From assembly GCA_029975915.1 (NCBI GenBank), contig JARKOC010000466.1, positions 186,001-250,000 of the forward strand: a stretch of DNA of 64,000 bases. Direction: 5' to 3'. This document shows, in pieces, positions 34,101-42,126 of the stretch (position 1 is the stretch's first letter; each line of letters opens with the position of its first letter). Under the pieces are notes generated by a model. That model ran no database searches, was not told the origin of the DNA, and was given only the letters and a program-made list of their open reading frames with translations. The DNA is from Bryobacteraceae bacterium. GTDB lineage: Bacteria; Acidobacteriota; Terriglobia; Bryobacterales; Bryobacteraceae. Position numbers and translations under genes: made by a program.

Positions 34101-34167
34101 CGAACGCCAGTACGAGGGCCATCAGGCGGGCCGTCCCGTTGGATTTCGTATACGCGTTGAAACTCAC
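31126..34167 (-). CDS. Oar-like TonB-dependent receptor with carboxypeptidase-regulatory-like domain
   Basis: 1013 aa from the GTG at 34167, chosen because GGGAGG lies six bases upstream; an in-frame ATG at 34203 lies before that site and has none of its own. A signal peptide ends near FSAFGQ. Residues about 33-130 form a carboxypeptidase-regulatory-like beta domain (GSVVDPSGAAIPNAKLEVTG), followed by a plug (QVDGASGSENTFFIDGMEV, QYGGAMGGVISAVVRSGSNDFHG) and a long outer-membrane barrel ending in the aromatic signal QLSFFF. This is the Oar-like type so abundant in Solibacter relatives, thought to import plant- or microbe-derived oligosaccharides or peptides. Its own transcript has a leader of about 370 bases with a candidate operator at the promoter. 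Confidence 0.93.
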   Translation of the reverse strand: MSFNAYTKSNGTARLMALVLAFVALFGFSAFGQEVTGSITGSVVDPSGAAIPNAKLEVTGTNLPQALVATSGPTGSYTFTNVPAGTYTVTTTVTGFSTMKKTDVNVVLGRATQLNFRLEVGQVTESVVVSADAVMVDTASSASAVNVDKSFFDLLPKGRSFYDLAAIAPGARAEGKSGGVQVDGASGSENTFFIDGMEVTNIQTGVLSSKNRIPVEMVQQTQIKNGVMEAQYGGAMGGVISAVVRSGSNDFHGQAGFYFNNDEMAGRPRDSLRLDPNDETRGEYFRNQADDFTTWNPVFNLAGPIMRNKLFFFTGFMPTKTKTNRDVTFNVDNKTRSYKQNNFQHYMTNKLDYMPFTKLRTAASWTYNPGYVQGVLPSRGGTDDPNNDWNGQGEYNAGQIFAYSADFLATSKLVISFRGGYHFTNHVTNYAIPSTTSIYYSGASRDPRIPADLQGPAGYISFAPGATFFDAYKRHNYNADISYLGNWMGQHNIKGGWQMNRLANQVNSQTWANGYWRYFWFNTWTCITSQCSGRQTGAYGYQRYREISTRGDVSSDNQALFFQDTWRVNKYLTLNLGIRTEREYLPSFAADSNIPSRAIEFPWSEKFSPRLGFAWDPKGDGKQRVYASWGQFYDIMKYELPRGSFGGDRWLDYMFTLDDPQAVRKNLGIPSDPTKAFGGKFLEVVNWRIPSNDPNDNTIDPNLKPMSQRMFDVGYERSLSSTLVASARYTNRRLVRTIEDVGTLGPEGEIYYIANPGEGITADPKTWEAGIPVTPKPKRNYDALELRLDKRFSKAYQFAASYTWSRQYGNYSGLASSDENGRTSPNVNRFYDLPWIYYTEQGKYAEGRLATDRPHTFKFFGGYTLNNKLGGTTISPNFFVYSGTPLTTEANVISTTPAAPYGRGDLGRTPIFYNLDLNVMHDFKPFSANEAMKFRFEFTVFNALNTNIVTNKSVTLLHENDGVLGFDHDADFFKGFNTRSLMTQQGIRVSPYYGWASGFQSPRSMRIQLSFFF

Positions 34168-34173
34168 AATAAT

Positions 34174-34179
34174 CCTCCC
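34174..34179 (-). promoter_or_regulatory. Shine-Dalgarno that fixes the TonB-receptor start
   Basis: GGGAGG on the minus strand, six bases before the GTG at 34165-34167. It is the only strong ribosome site near the start of the receptor. Confidence 0.75.
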
Positions 34180-34530
34180 AAAACGGACTGATTTGAACTG
34201 CAAGGACTCACTTTATGAGTGCGTGCCCGGGAGCTTGCCTGGCGCGGACGTGGCGTAGGATAGACGGCGGGGCTATTCGGGTTAACTCGTTGGACGGATA
34301 CAGGATGCGCGGCCTGGGTAGACGAAGACCCCTTGCCGAGAGCGGGTCTACGGACATCCCCGCTACCGACATTCGGGCACGAATACCCGTTAGGCAGTCC
34401 CGCTGCACAGTCGAATTGTCTCATTGCTGTGACTGCCCCGGACACCCTGGCGGGCTCCTGGTCATCAGCAGCATCGAAGAACATCAAAAGCACTCCTGGC
34501 GGCGCCGAGTTGAAACGGAACCGCAACGAT
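34180..34530 (-). promoter_or_regulatory. long structured 5' leader of the TonB-receptor gene
   Basis: About 350 bases between the candidate promoter and the ribosome site, with no convincing gene in either strand. It holds a nested stem: 7-bp perfect arms at 34393-34399 and 34431-34437 (GGCAGTC/GACTGCC) enclosing a CACAG/CTGTG pair, and a small hairpin ACTCA-TAAAG-TGAGT at 34206-34220 close to the ribosome site. I matched it to no known riboswitch. It could be a cis-regulatory RNA for receptor expression or simply a decayed spacer. Confidence 0.4.
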
Positions 34531-34546
34531 TGTTACTAGGGTAACA
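34531..34546. promoter_or_regulatory. candidate operator palindrome
   Basis: Perfect inverted repeat TGTTAC-TAGG-GTAACA. It covers the -10 region of the receptor's candidate promoter, where a bound repressor would block initiation. Confidence 0.45.
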
Positions 34547-34568
34547 TCAATCCGGCTAATTTTGTCAA
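34541..34568 (-). promoter_or_regulatory. candidate TonB-receptor promoter
   Basis: Minus strand: perfect -35 TTGACA (34563-34568), 16-base spacer, weak -10 TGTTAC (34541-34546). The weak -10 lies inside a 16-base palindrome, consistent with a regulated promoter. Confidence 0.45.
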
Positions 34569-34589
34569 CTCTAACATTACGGATATTCA
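34562..34589 (+). promoter_or_regulatory. candidate ntrY promoter
   Basis: Plus strand: -35 TTGTCA (34562-34567), 16-base spacer, -10 TATTCA (34584-34589). Its -35 shares bases with the -35 of the divergent receptor promoter. An alternative -10, TACAAT, is at 34658-34663. Confidence 0.35.
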
Positions 34590-34664
34590 GGTGCGAGATA
34601 GTATATCGAACTGGGCACCGCGGTCACCTCCACCAACGCAACCCTGGCGATCCGGCCTACAATC

Positions 34665-34695
34665 GGAGGAGCGGTTGCGCCTTTGCACCCACTGA
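34665..34695 (+). other. possible six-codon leader ORF before ntrY
   Basis: GGAGGA (34665-34670) is followed four bases later by TTG, five sense codons and TGA (34693-34695), which ends three bases before the ntrY ATG. The ntrY ATG has no Shine-Dalgarno of its own, so translation may reach it by termination-reinitiation. The reading is short and could be chance. Confidence 0.25.
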
Positions 34696-34698
34696 CCC

Positions 34699-36780
34699 AT
34701 GACCCACCGCACCCGATTCGTCTCCGGCTCGGCGATCCTTTTGGTCCTCACCGGTCTCGTGATTTGGCAGGGATCGTTCACCGTGGGCGAATATGGTCCC
34801 AGCACGACCGAACAGACCTATGTCTACTGGGGTCTGTCCACCCTCATCTTCCTGCTCACGGTCCTGCTGGCATTCATGCTGTTCCGCGATGCCGCCAAGC
34901 TCTATGCGGCCCGGCGCGCCGGACAGGAGGGATCGAGAATCAGGACCAAGATCCTGGTCGGGGCGGTTACGCTGACTTTCCTGCCAACGGTATTCCTTGT
35001 GCTCTGGTCTGTGGAAGTCCTGAACCGCAACCTCGATAAGTGGTTTTCGCGCCCTGCCGAGAATATCCGCTTCAACCTGGAAGAAATCGGCAAGTCTCTA
35101 GAATCAGAGACCAGGCAAAAGGGAAGAGCCATGGCGCGATGGGTGGCCAACAGCGTTGAGTTGCGAGCGTTTCTAGCCGCCGGGCCTACGCCGGTCGAGT
35201 TCTTCCGGTCGGTGTGCGAGAACGGCCAGGTTTCCGAGGCTCACATCTTACGCCCTGACGGCGGCCAGATCTCGATTTGCGAGGCGCCGGAATCCCAGCG
35301 CGCAGCCTCCTCGGGTCATGAACTGGATGAAAAAGCGGAGATCCCTGGCGGCCAGGGAACCGTTGTCGTGCGCACTCGCATGCCAATCGATCTCGCCCGC
35401 AGCGCCAGCGAGATAAAGCTCCAGATCGAGGACTACGACAAGCTGGCGTCGGGCCGGAAAGAAACACGATCGTTCTATCTTCGCCTCCTGCTGCTGATCA
35501 CGCTTTTTATCCTTTTCATCGCCACCTGGGTCGCGCTCTTTCTCGCGCGCCAGATCACATCGCCGGTTACCGCACTGGTGGACGCTGCCCGAGCCGTCCG
35601 CAGCGGTGACCTTTCCTACCGCGTCACCACCCCGGCCACCGACGAATTCGCCACTCTGGTGCGGGCGTTCAACGAGATGACCCAAAACATCCAGGTGAGC
35701 CGCAGTGAACTTGAGAACCGCCGCCGGTTCATTGAGACTGTGCTCGAGAGCATCCCCACCGGAGTTATTTCGCTGAGCCACGACGGGTCGGTCCAGATTG
35801 TCAATCAAGCCGTCTCGCAGATCTTCCCTGCCGCCCAAGCCGCCTCGGCACGCCGCCTTTCGGATTTGATTCCGCCGGAAAATGAAGGCGAGTTCTCGCG
35901 CCTGCTTAAGCGCGCGCGGCGCACGGGCACCGCCAATCGGCAGGTGGAGTTGAGCACACCCGGAGGGACGCGCCAGCTTTCAGTCACCGTCTCGGCCCTC
36001 GACGCGCGCGTCACCAGCGGCTTCGTCATGGTGATCGAGGACACCAGCGAACTGCTGCATGCCCAGAGGGCCGCCGCCTGGCATGAGGTCGCCCGCCGCA
36101 TCGCGCATGAACTGAAGAATCCCCTCACCCCCATCGCACTATCCGCGGAGAGGATCGAGCGCCAGATCGGGCGCTGCGAAGCGGCTCCGCCCGAAGTCAA
36201 GCGCATCATTCACGACTGCTGTTCCATCATCGGCCGCGAAGTAGCGTCGGTGAGAGACCTGGTCGATGAGTTCGGCCGCTTCGCCCGGTTCCCATCCGCC
36301 CAGCCGGTTCCAAGCGATCTAAATCAAACTGTCCGCGAGGCGCTATCGGTCTTCGAAGGACGGCTGAACGATGTCTCGCTCCATTGCAGTCTGGACCCTG
36401 ACTTGCCCCGCGTGGCGATTGACCACGAGCAGTTCAAACGCGTCATCGTCAACCTGGTGGACAACGCCGCCGAGGCGATGAGCGGATCGCCGCTACGCCA
36501 GATCGTCATTGCCACTGCGGCGACAGGCGCCGAAACCGTCGAACTCACCGTGGCCGACACCGGCTGCGGCATCTCGACCGAAGACAAAGAGAAACTGTTT
36601 CTGCCATCGTTTTCGACGAAGCGCCGTGGAACGGGGCTCGGGCTGGCGATTGTCAGCCACATCGTCGCCGAGCACAACGCCCATATCCGCGTGGAGGACA
36701 ATAAACCCGTAGGCGCGCGTTTCATCATTGAGATACCGGCCGTCGCCGCCTCCGGCAACGGTGTGGAGGTCACTGCTTGA
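34699..36780 (+). CDS. ntrY: NtrY-like membrane sensor histidine kinase
   Basis: 693 aa. Helices at about 10-25, 45-62, 85-105 and 262-285 frame a periplasmic sensor region, then HAMP (residues about 286-338, ITSPVTALVDAARAVRSGDLSYRV), PAS (about 350-455), and a HisKA domain with H470 in RRIAHELKNPLTPIALSAE. The ATPase has N-box VNLVDNAAEAM, G1 DTGCGIS and G2 GTGLGLAIVSHIV. The multi-helix N-terminus plus LKNPLTPI is the NtrY hallmark. It overlaps the response-regulator gene at TTGA, a classical coupled pair. NtrY/NtrX pairs respond to nitrogen or redox status in proteobacteria; the signal here is unknown. It is divergent from the TonB receptor. Confidence 0.9.
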   Translation: MTHRTRFVSGSAILLVLTGLVIWQGSFTVGEYGPSTTEQTYVYWGLSTLIFLLTVLLAFMLFRDAAKLYAARRAGQEGSRIRTKILVGAVTLTFLPTVFLVLWSVEVLNRNLDKWFSRPAENIRFNLEEIGKSLESETRQKGRAMARWVANSVELRAFLAAGPTPVEFFRSVCENGQVSEAHILRPDGGQISICEAPESQRAASSGHELDEKAEIPGGQGTVVVRTRMPIDLARSASEIKLQIEDYDKLASGRKETRSFYLRLLLLITLFILFIATWVALFLARQITSPVTALVDAARAVRSGDLSYRVTTPATDEFATLVRAFNEMTQNIQVSRSELENRRRFIETVLESIPTGVISLSHDGSVQIVNQAVSQIFPAAQAASARRLSDLIPPENEGEFSRLLKRARRTGTANRQVELSTPGGTRQLSVTVSALDARVTSGFVMVIEDTSELLHAQRAAAWHEVARRIAHELKNPLTPIALSAERIERQIGRCEAAPPEVKRIIHDCCSIIGREVASVRDLVDEFGRFARFPSAQPVPSDLNQTVREALSVFEGRLNDVSLHCSLDPDLPRVAIDHEQFKRVIVNLVDNAAEAMSGSPLRQIVIATAATGAETVELTVADTGCGISTEDKEKLFLPSFSTKRRGTGLGLAIVSHIVAEHNAHIRVEDNKPVGARFIIEIPAVAASGNGVEVTA

Positions 36781-38138
36781 GTAGGCACAGAATCCTGATC
36801 GTGGACGACGAACCCGGCATCCGGGACTCGCTTTCCGGCGTGCTTGGCGATGAAGGGTTTCTCACCTCGGCTGCCGCTTCTGGCGAAGAATGCCTGAATC
36901 TGATTGAAAGCTCACGCTTTGATGTTGTCCTGTTGGACGTCTGGCTACCCGGCATCGATGGGCTGGAAGTGCTTGAACGCATCGAGCAAGCCGCCGATCC
37001 GTTGCGGCCGGCCGTCATCATGATTTCCGGCCACGCCAACATCGAATCAGCCGTCCGCGCTACCAAGATCGGCGCCTTCGATTTCCTGGAAAAACCCCTG
37101 ACCATCCAAAAAGTCGTTGTGGCGGTCAACAACGCGCTTACCCACCGCCGCATGAGGGCCGAACTCCACGAACTCAAGACCGCCGGCCTGCGCGCCATCG
37201 ACATCATCGGAGAATCCATCCCAATCAAGGCCCTGCGCCAGCAGATCGCCCTTATGGCCCCCACCAACGGCCGCGTGCTGATCTTCGGCGAAAGCGGCAC
37301 GGGCAAGGAGATCGTCGCCCGCGCCATTCACCACTCCAGTCCGCGCGCCGAAGGGCCGTTCATCGAGGTGAATTGCGCCGCCATCCCTGAGGAGATGATC
37401 GAAAGCGAGCTGTTCGGCCACCGCCGCGGCTCGCTCGCCGGCGCCACGGAGGACAAGGTCGGCCGCTTCGAACAGGCCCACCTCGGTACGTTGTTTCTGG
37501 ACGAAGTCGGCGACATGAGCCTCAAAACGCAGGCCAAGGTTCTGCGCACCCTTGACGAACACCGCTTCTCGCCCGTCGGATCGGCCGAGGTGGTCCAAAG
37601 CGATGTCCGCGTCATCGCCTCCACGAACAAGAATCTCGACGAGGAAATTGAACGCGGCAACTTCCGCGAGGACCTGTTTTATCGCCTCAATGTCATCCCA
37701 TTTGTCGTTCCGCCGCTTCGCGAGCGCGTCGAGGATATCCCGGCGCTGGCCGAACATTTCCTCAACGAATTCACCACATCCTACGGCCGCAAACCAAAGG
37801 AACTCACTTCTGAGGCCCTGGACCTGCTGCAGCGCCACACCTGGCCCGGCAACGTCCGCGAACTGAAGAACCTCATGGAGCGCATTGTCATCATGCACCC
37901 GCAGATCCGCATCGACGCCCGTCACATCCCGCTCCCGGTCCAGCGCAAGCCCGTGGACCGCTCCGGCGAACGCGTCTTCAGCCTCCACGAGGTCCGCCAG
38001 GCCGCCGAACGGGATTACATCCTGCGCAAACTCGACGAAGTCCAGGGTAACGTCACCAAAGCCGCCGAACTCCTCGGCCTCGAACGCTCGAACCTGTATA
38101 AGAAGATGCGCTCGCTCGGGATTGCTCCGAGGGAGTAA
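36777..38138 (+). CDS. ntrX: NtrX-like response regulator with AAA+ domain and altered GAFTGA loop
   Basis: 453 aa from a TTG start that overlaps the kinase stop (TTGA). Receiver domain: D10-D11, phosphorylatable D54 (VLLDVWLPG), K107. The AAA+ domain has Walker A GESGTGKE (171-178) and Walker B LFLDEVGD (239-246), and the C-terminus is a Fis-type helix-turn-helix (VTKAAELLGLERSNLYKKMRSLGI). The sigma54-contact loop, normally GAFTGA, reads GSLAGA (218-223), so both the Phe and the Thr needed for sigma54 engagement are gone. Loss of this loop is also known in alphaproteobacterial NtrX. It may therefore act as a plain DNA-binding regulator at sigma70 promoters. No other genuine change is seen in the ATPase core. 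Confidence 0.9.
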   Translation: MSRHRILIVDDEPGIRDSLSGVLGDEGFLTSAAASGEECLNLIESSRFDVVLLDVWLPGIDGLEVLERIEQAADPLRPAVIMISGHANIESAVRATKIGAFDFLEKPLTIQKVVVAVNNALTHRRMRAELHELKTAGLRAIDIIGESIPIKALRQQIALMAPTNGRVLIFGESGTGKEIVARAIHHSSPRAEGPFIEVNCAAIPEEMIESELFGHRRGSLAGATEDKVGRFEQAHLGTLFLDEVGDMSLKTQAKVLRTLDEHRFSPVGSAEVVQSDVRVIASTNKNLDEEIERGNFREDLFYRLNVIPFVVPPLRERVEDIPALAEHFLNEFTTSYGRKPKELTSEALDLLQRHTWPGNVRELKNLMERIVIMHPQIRIDARHIPLPVQRKPVDRSGERVFSLHEVRQAAERDYILRKLDEVQGNVTKAAELLGLERSNLYKKMRSLGIAPRE

Positions 38139-38444
38139 AGGAGAAAAACTCGTCGGATCGACATGTCCTGGGGCTTCATGCGCCTGACCACTCAGAAAGG
38201 CGGACGCTCCCGTGCGATTCCGGCACCTTGCCGGCATCGCCCCGGCAGTAACCGAGGACGTGCTGTAGGGGACCCTGGCCGTTCCCCAGGCGCTGCCACG
38301 AGTCCCGTTGCCGCATGCAGGAGTGCATGCGCCACGAGCTGCAATACTCCTGCCCCTCCCCGGCGCCGCCCACGTCTTTCCAGACCAAATTCTCCATTTC
38401 TGTCCAGACTGGGATAGAATGAGCCTTTGACCTGGGCATAGGAT
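38139..38444. other. 306-base intergenic region between ntrX and nuoM
   Basis: No gene is supported here. It holds a 6-bp hairpin with a 3-base loop (CCGGCA-CCT-TGCCGG, 38220-38234), an inverted repeat CGCATGC-AGGAGT-GCATGCG (38312-38331) flanked by two copies of GCCACGAG, and a -10-like TAGAAT (38415-38420) 24 bases before nuoM. The hairpins have no U-run, so they are not obvious terminators. The minus strand is open for 87 codons (38176-38439) but reads like no protein I know. Confidence 0.5.
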
Positions 38445-40013
38445 ATGGATCACCTGCTCTCAGCCGTTCTCCTCACCCCGCTCGCCGGGCTCATCGTCCT
38501 TTTCTTCATTCCATCGGCGCAGACCAAGGCCATCAAGATCTGGACCAACGCCGTCTTCGCGCTGGGCTTCCTTATCTCGATCCCGCTGATGACGGGCTTC
38601 GACTCCGGCCGCGACTTCCAGTTCGTAGAGAAGCTCGACTGGATCCCGTCGATCGGCGCGTCCTGGCACCTCGGCATCGACGGGTACGCCATGCTGCTCG
38701 TTCTGCTGACAACGCTGATCGGATTCCTGTCGGTGCTGGCCTCCTGGTCCTCCATCACCGAACGAATCAAGGAATACTACGCCCACTTCCTGCTGCTTCA
38801 GTTCGGCATGATCGGCGTCTTCGCCGTGCGGGACTTCCTGCTCTTCTTTGTCTTCTGGGAACTCACCCTGGTGCCGATGTACTTCATCATCGCCATCTGG
38901 GGCGGCAAGCGCCGCGGCTACGCCTCGATCAAGTTCGTGATTTACACCTTGATCGGTTCCATCGTGATGCTGCTCGGCATCCTGATGCTGTACTACCAGC
39001 ACTACCAACAACTCGGGGTGCTCACCTTCGACATGGGTGAGTTGATGAAGACGCAGATGCCCGCCAGTTACCAGTGGTGGGTCTTCTGGGCGCTTTTCCT
39101 TGGCTTTGCGGTGAAGGTGCCGATGTGGCCGTTCCACACATGGTTGCCCGACGCGCATACAGAAGCTCCCACGGCAGGTTCGGTGATCCTGGCCGGCATC
39201 CTGCTGAAGATGGGAACCTACGGCTTCCTGCGCTTCTCGCTGCCGTTGCTGCCCGACGCCGCCAAGGACCCGAAGATCGTCAACGTCGTCGCCTGGCTGT
39301 CAATCATCGCCATCATCTACGGAGCGCTGGTCAGCCTGATGCAGAAGGATTGGAAGAAGCTGGTTGCTTACTCGTCGGTCTCCCACATGGGCTTCTGCAC
39401 GCTCGGCATCTTCGCCCTGAACCACACCGGCATCGCCGGATCAATCCTTCAGCAGATCAACCATGGCGTTTCAACCGGCATGCTCTTCTTGATCGTCGGC
39501 GTGGTTTATGACCGCCGGCATACGCGCGAGATCGCCGACTACGGCGGGCTGTTCCGCGTGATGCCCATCTTCACGATGGTCTTCCTCATTGCCGCCCTCA
39601 GTTCACTCGGCATGCCGCCGCTCAATGGCTTCATCGGCGAGTTGACCATCGTGCGCGGCGTGTATGAGATGTCGTTCTGGTGGGCGCTGAGTTGCGGCAT
39701 CGGCATCGCATTGGGTGCGGCGTACCTGCTGTGGCTGTTCCAGCGGACCATGCTCGGCGAGATTAGCGAAAAGAACAAGCCGCTGCTGGACCTGAACTGG
39801 CGCGAGATCGCCGTCTTCGCCCCGCTGGTGACGCTGGCCGTTGCGATTGGCGTGTACCCGCAGCCGTGGTTCAAAGTGATGGACCGGTCGGTGGCTCAGA
39901 TCGTAGAACGGGTCCGGCCGGGCTACTACGAACAGCGCGGGTTGGCAAACCCGTTGGGCGCCAAGCCTGTGCAGGCGGCCATTCCGCCAGCCAGCACGCC
40001 GCCGGCGAATTGA
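38445..40013 (+). CDS. nuoM: NADH-quinone oxidoreductase chain M (NuoM), solitary
   Basis: 522 aa multi-spanning membrane protein, about 14 helices. The Mrp-antiporter-type core is clear: FVFWELTLVPMYFIIAIWGG (with the key Glu), VKVPMWPFHTWLPDAHTEAPTAGSVILAGILLKMGTYGFLRF (its span, residues about 225-266), KKLVAYSSVSHMGFCTLGIF and LPPLNGFIGE-type PPLNGFIGELTIV. These are the proton-pumping residues of complex I subunit M. The C-terminal tail is Pro/Ala-rich. Neither nuoL nor nuoN is adjacent: ntrX is upstream and a methyltransferase 12 bases downstream. It could belong to a scattered complex I or another antiporter-type complex. Confidence 0.9.
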   Translation: MDHLLSAVLLTPLAGLIVLFFIPSAQTKAIKIWTNAVFALGFLISIPLMTGFDSGRDFQFVEKLDWIPSIGASWHLGIDGYAMLLVLLTTLIGFLSVLASWSSITERIKEYYAHFLLLQFGMIGVFAVRDFLLFFVFWELTLVPMYFIIAIWGGKRRGYASIKFVIYTLIGSIVMLLGILMLYYQHYQQLGVLTFDMGELMKTQMPASYQWWVFWALFLGFAVKVPMWPFHTWLPDAHTEAPTAGSVILAGILLKMGTYGFLRFSLPLLPDAAKDPKIVNVVAWLSIIAIIYGALVSLMQKDWKKLVAYSSVSHMGFCTLGIFALNHTGIAGSILQQINHGVSTGMLFLIVGVVYDRRHTREIADYGGLFRVMPIFTMVFLIAALSSLGMPPLNGFIGELTIVRGVYEMSFWWALSCGIGIALGAAYLLWLFQRTMLGEISEKNKPLLDLNWREIAVFAPLVTLAVAIGVYPQPWFKVMDRSVAQIVERVRPGYYEQRGLANPLGAKPVQAAIPPASTPPAN

Positions 40014-40025
40014 TACCATTCCTGA

Positions 40026-40592
40026 ATGGCTGATCAGGGCGCGGAAGGACTCCTTTCACCGTTTCTGCGCAAAAAGCGGATTCGGGCTGCCGGGCCCTAC
40101 CTGCGGGGACAAGTGCTGGACTACGGATGCGGTTCAGGGATGCTGGCCGCATACGTTGAACCCGGACGCTACTTTGGCGTCGACACTGATCCGGCCATGA
40201 TCGATCTGGCACGGAGCACGTTTCCCCGGCACACTTTCAGCGTCGAAGAACTGCCGCAAGGCCGCCGTTTCGACACCATCGTCGCTCTGGCCGTCATCGA
40301 GCATGTCCCGGATCCGGCCGCATTCCTTGCTCGCGCGATCGCCCACCTTGCCCCACACGGATCGATCGTACTCACCACGCCACACCCCGATTTTCACTTC
40401 ATCCACGAACTCGGCGCGCGGCTCGGGTTTTTCAGCCGCGCGGCCAGCGAGGAGCACCAGGAATTGCTCGACGGCCGCGCCATGCGCCGTCTGGCCATCG
40501 ACTGCGGATTGAACATAACCGGCTACCGCCGGTTCCTCTTCGGAGCCAACCAGCTATTTCTCCTCCAGGCGCGGACGGGAGCCAAGGATTAG
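40026..40592 (+). CDS. class I SAM-dependent methyltransferase
   Basis: 188 aa. Motif I is [15 protein letters not shown] (residues about 31-45), the acidic strand-2 end is [14 protein letters not shown], and motif IV-like [21 protein letters not shown] follows, all typical of Methyltransf_11/23 proteins such as those in surface-sugar clusters. The substrate cannot be read from the sequence. It starts 12 bases after nuoM and is followed by an FrhB-like gene, so it may be either a co-transcribed stray or the first gene of the glycan module; its neighbours downstream favour the latter. Confidence 0.88.
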   Translation: MADQGAEGLLSPFLRKKRIRAAGPYLRGQVLDYGCGSGMLAAYVEPGRYFGVDTDPAMIDLARSTFPRHTFSVEELPQGRRFDTIVALAVIEHVPDPAAFLARAIAHLAPHGSIVLTTPHPDFHFIHELGARLGFFSRAASEEHQELLDGRAMRRLAIDCGLNITGYRRFLFGANQLFLLQARTGAKD

Positions 40593-40740
40593 TGACGGCA
40601 AAGCGGGGTTGCCTCAGCTTCAGGCTGGTAGAATCGCAATTGACTCTCCTTTGCTCGCACCGCCGCCTCAAGTGACCTCAGATGCAACAATCCGGCCGAT
40701 AGGCAGCCCCACAAACCGCGCTGTGGCAGTTTGGGAATCG

Positions 40741-42126
40741 ATGGTTTCCGGCGTCATCTCGACAGGAAACTGCACCCACTGCGGCGCGTGCGCCGGCTTA
40801 AATCCGACGCTCATCGGCTTGGAGGAGACTAGGCGCGGGCCGTTGCCTAAGCTGCTGCGCGAGATCCAGCCCTCCGACCAGGCGGGCTTGGATCTGGCCC
40901 ACGCCATTTGCCCCGGCCGCGGCATCCCGTTCGCCGAACTGTTCGACTGGCTTGGCCGGGATTGGCAATCCAGGCTGATGGGCCCGTACCTGGGGCTATA
41001 CACGGGCCATGCCACCGATCCAGTCATCCGGCGGCAGGCGGCATCCGGAGGCATTCTGTCGCGGGTTCTGATCGAACTGGTCGAATCCGGCCGCGTCAGC
41101 GCCGCCGTTTTGATTCGACAGGGCGTGCCCACGCCGGAACGCGCCTCGCCCGTCATCGCCCGCAGCCGGGAAGAGATCCTGGCCTCAGCGCAAAGCGTCT
41201 ACGCCGTCACGCCGATGCTCGACATCCTGCCCCGGTTGGAGGAGGTTCCTGGAAGGCTGGCATTTGTTGGTTTGCCCGATCAAGTCGCCGCTCTTCGAAT
41301 GTTACAGGCCGCCGGCCACCCCACAGCCCTGCGCTTTGATTTCATCGCCGGCCCTTATACCGGAACGAACATGTACCACGGCGCGGTTCGAGCGTTCCTA
41401 CGCGCCCAGGATGTAGCGGATTCCGTGGCGATCGAAAGCCTCAAGTGGCGCGCCGGCGAATGGCCCGGCTATCTTGAGGTAAAGACGGCCGGGGGCGGCG
41501 TCTACCGGGCCGAGAAGTTTTACTACAACTACTTGATTCCGTTCTACATATCCCTCGCCTGCCAATTGACCCCGGATTTTACAAACGAACTCACTGATGT
41601 CTCGGTGGGTGATGCCTGGTCGCCAAAGTTCGAGAAGATGCGCGGCGGGCACTCCGTTGTCGCCGCCCGGAGTCCGCTGGCAGTCGAAGTTCTAACCTCC
41701 CTGGCTGAACGGGGCGAGATCCAACTCGAGCCCATCGACGAGGCTTCGGCGCTGGCCATGCACGGCCACATGCTCGATTTTAAGAAGCGCGGATCATTCA
41801 TCCGGATCGAACGGCGGCGGCAGCGCGGCATCCCCGCGCCGGAGTTCGGCTACCGTCCAGCGGAGATCCCGCTGGCGCGCAGGATTGTTGAAATGGTGAT
41901 TTCCGGCAGCTTTGCTATTGGACGGCTGAGTTTGGCCAAACGAACTGTAGAGGCGCTTCCGCTGGCGCTTATTGGACGTGTTTTCAACATGTTACGAAAG
42001 TCATGGAAGGGAATTTCGAAGCCGGCCAAGCGCAAGGGACTGGCTTCAGCTGAGTTCGTGCTCACCGGCGATTATGCCCGATGGCAAGAGATTTCTTCCA
42101 TTTGTAATAGAGAGAAGCACACATGA
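40741..42126 (+). CDS. FrhB-like Fe-S flavoprotein (coenzyme F420 hydrogenase beta family)
   Basis: 461 aa from the ATG at 40741, chosen because the Fe-S motif then begins ten residues in, as in the family; the frame is open back to a TTG at 40609 but that part is unlike. One 4Fe-4S site is visible as CTHCGACAG at the N-terminus with a further Cys in AICPGRG. Conserved family blocks include [20 protein letters not shown] and [14 protein letters not shown]. Such proteins in bacterial polysaccharide clusters are thought to be reductases acting on sugar or pyruvyl groups; F420 dependence is not implied. Its TGA overlaps the next ATG by four bases. Confidence 0.85.
   Translation: MVSGVISTGNCTHCGACAGLNPTLIGLEETRRGPLPKLLREIQPSDQAGLDLAHAICPGRGIPFAELFDWLGRDWQSRLMGPYLGLYTGHATDPVIRRQAASGGILSRVLIELVESGRVSAAVLIRQGVPTPERASPVIARSREEILASAQSVYAVTPMLDILPRLEEVPGRLAFVGLPDQVAALRMLQAAGHPTALRFDFIAGPYTGTNMYHGAVRAFLRAQDVADSVAIESLKWRAGEWPGYLEVKTAGGGVYRAEKFYYNYLIPFYISLACQLTPDFTNELTDVSVGDAWSPKFEKMRGGHSVVAARSPLAVEVLTSLAERGEIQLEPIDEASALAMHGHMLDFKKRGSFIRIERRRQRGIPAPEFGYRPAEIPLARRIVEMVISGSFAIGRLSLAKRTVEALPLALIGRVFNMLRKSWKGISKPAKRKGLASAEFVLTGDYARWQEISSICNREKHT

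Noticed and set aside
34164..34526. 120-codon minus-strand frame upstream of the TonB receptor
   Set aside because: No ribosome site or family character; the region fits better as a transcript leader.
38176..38439. 87-codon minus-strand frame between ntrX and nuoM
   Set aside because: Contains palindromic DNA and no recognisable protein pattern; not enough to call a gene.
37047..38453. 468-codon open frame on the minus strand
   Set aside because: Antisense to ntrX, which has complete receiver, AAA+ and HTH motifs; no signal, motif or ribosome site in the minus frame.
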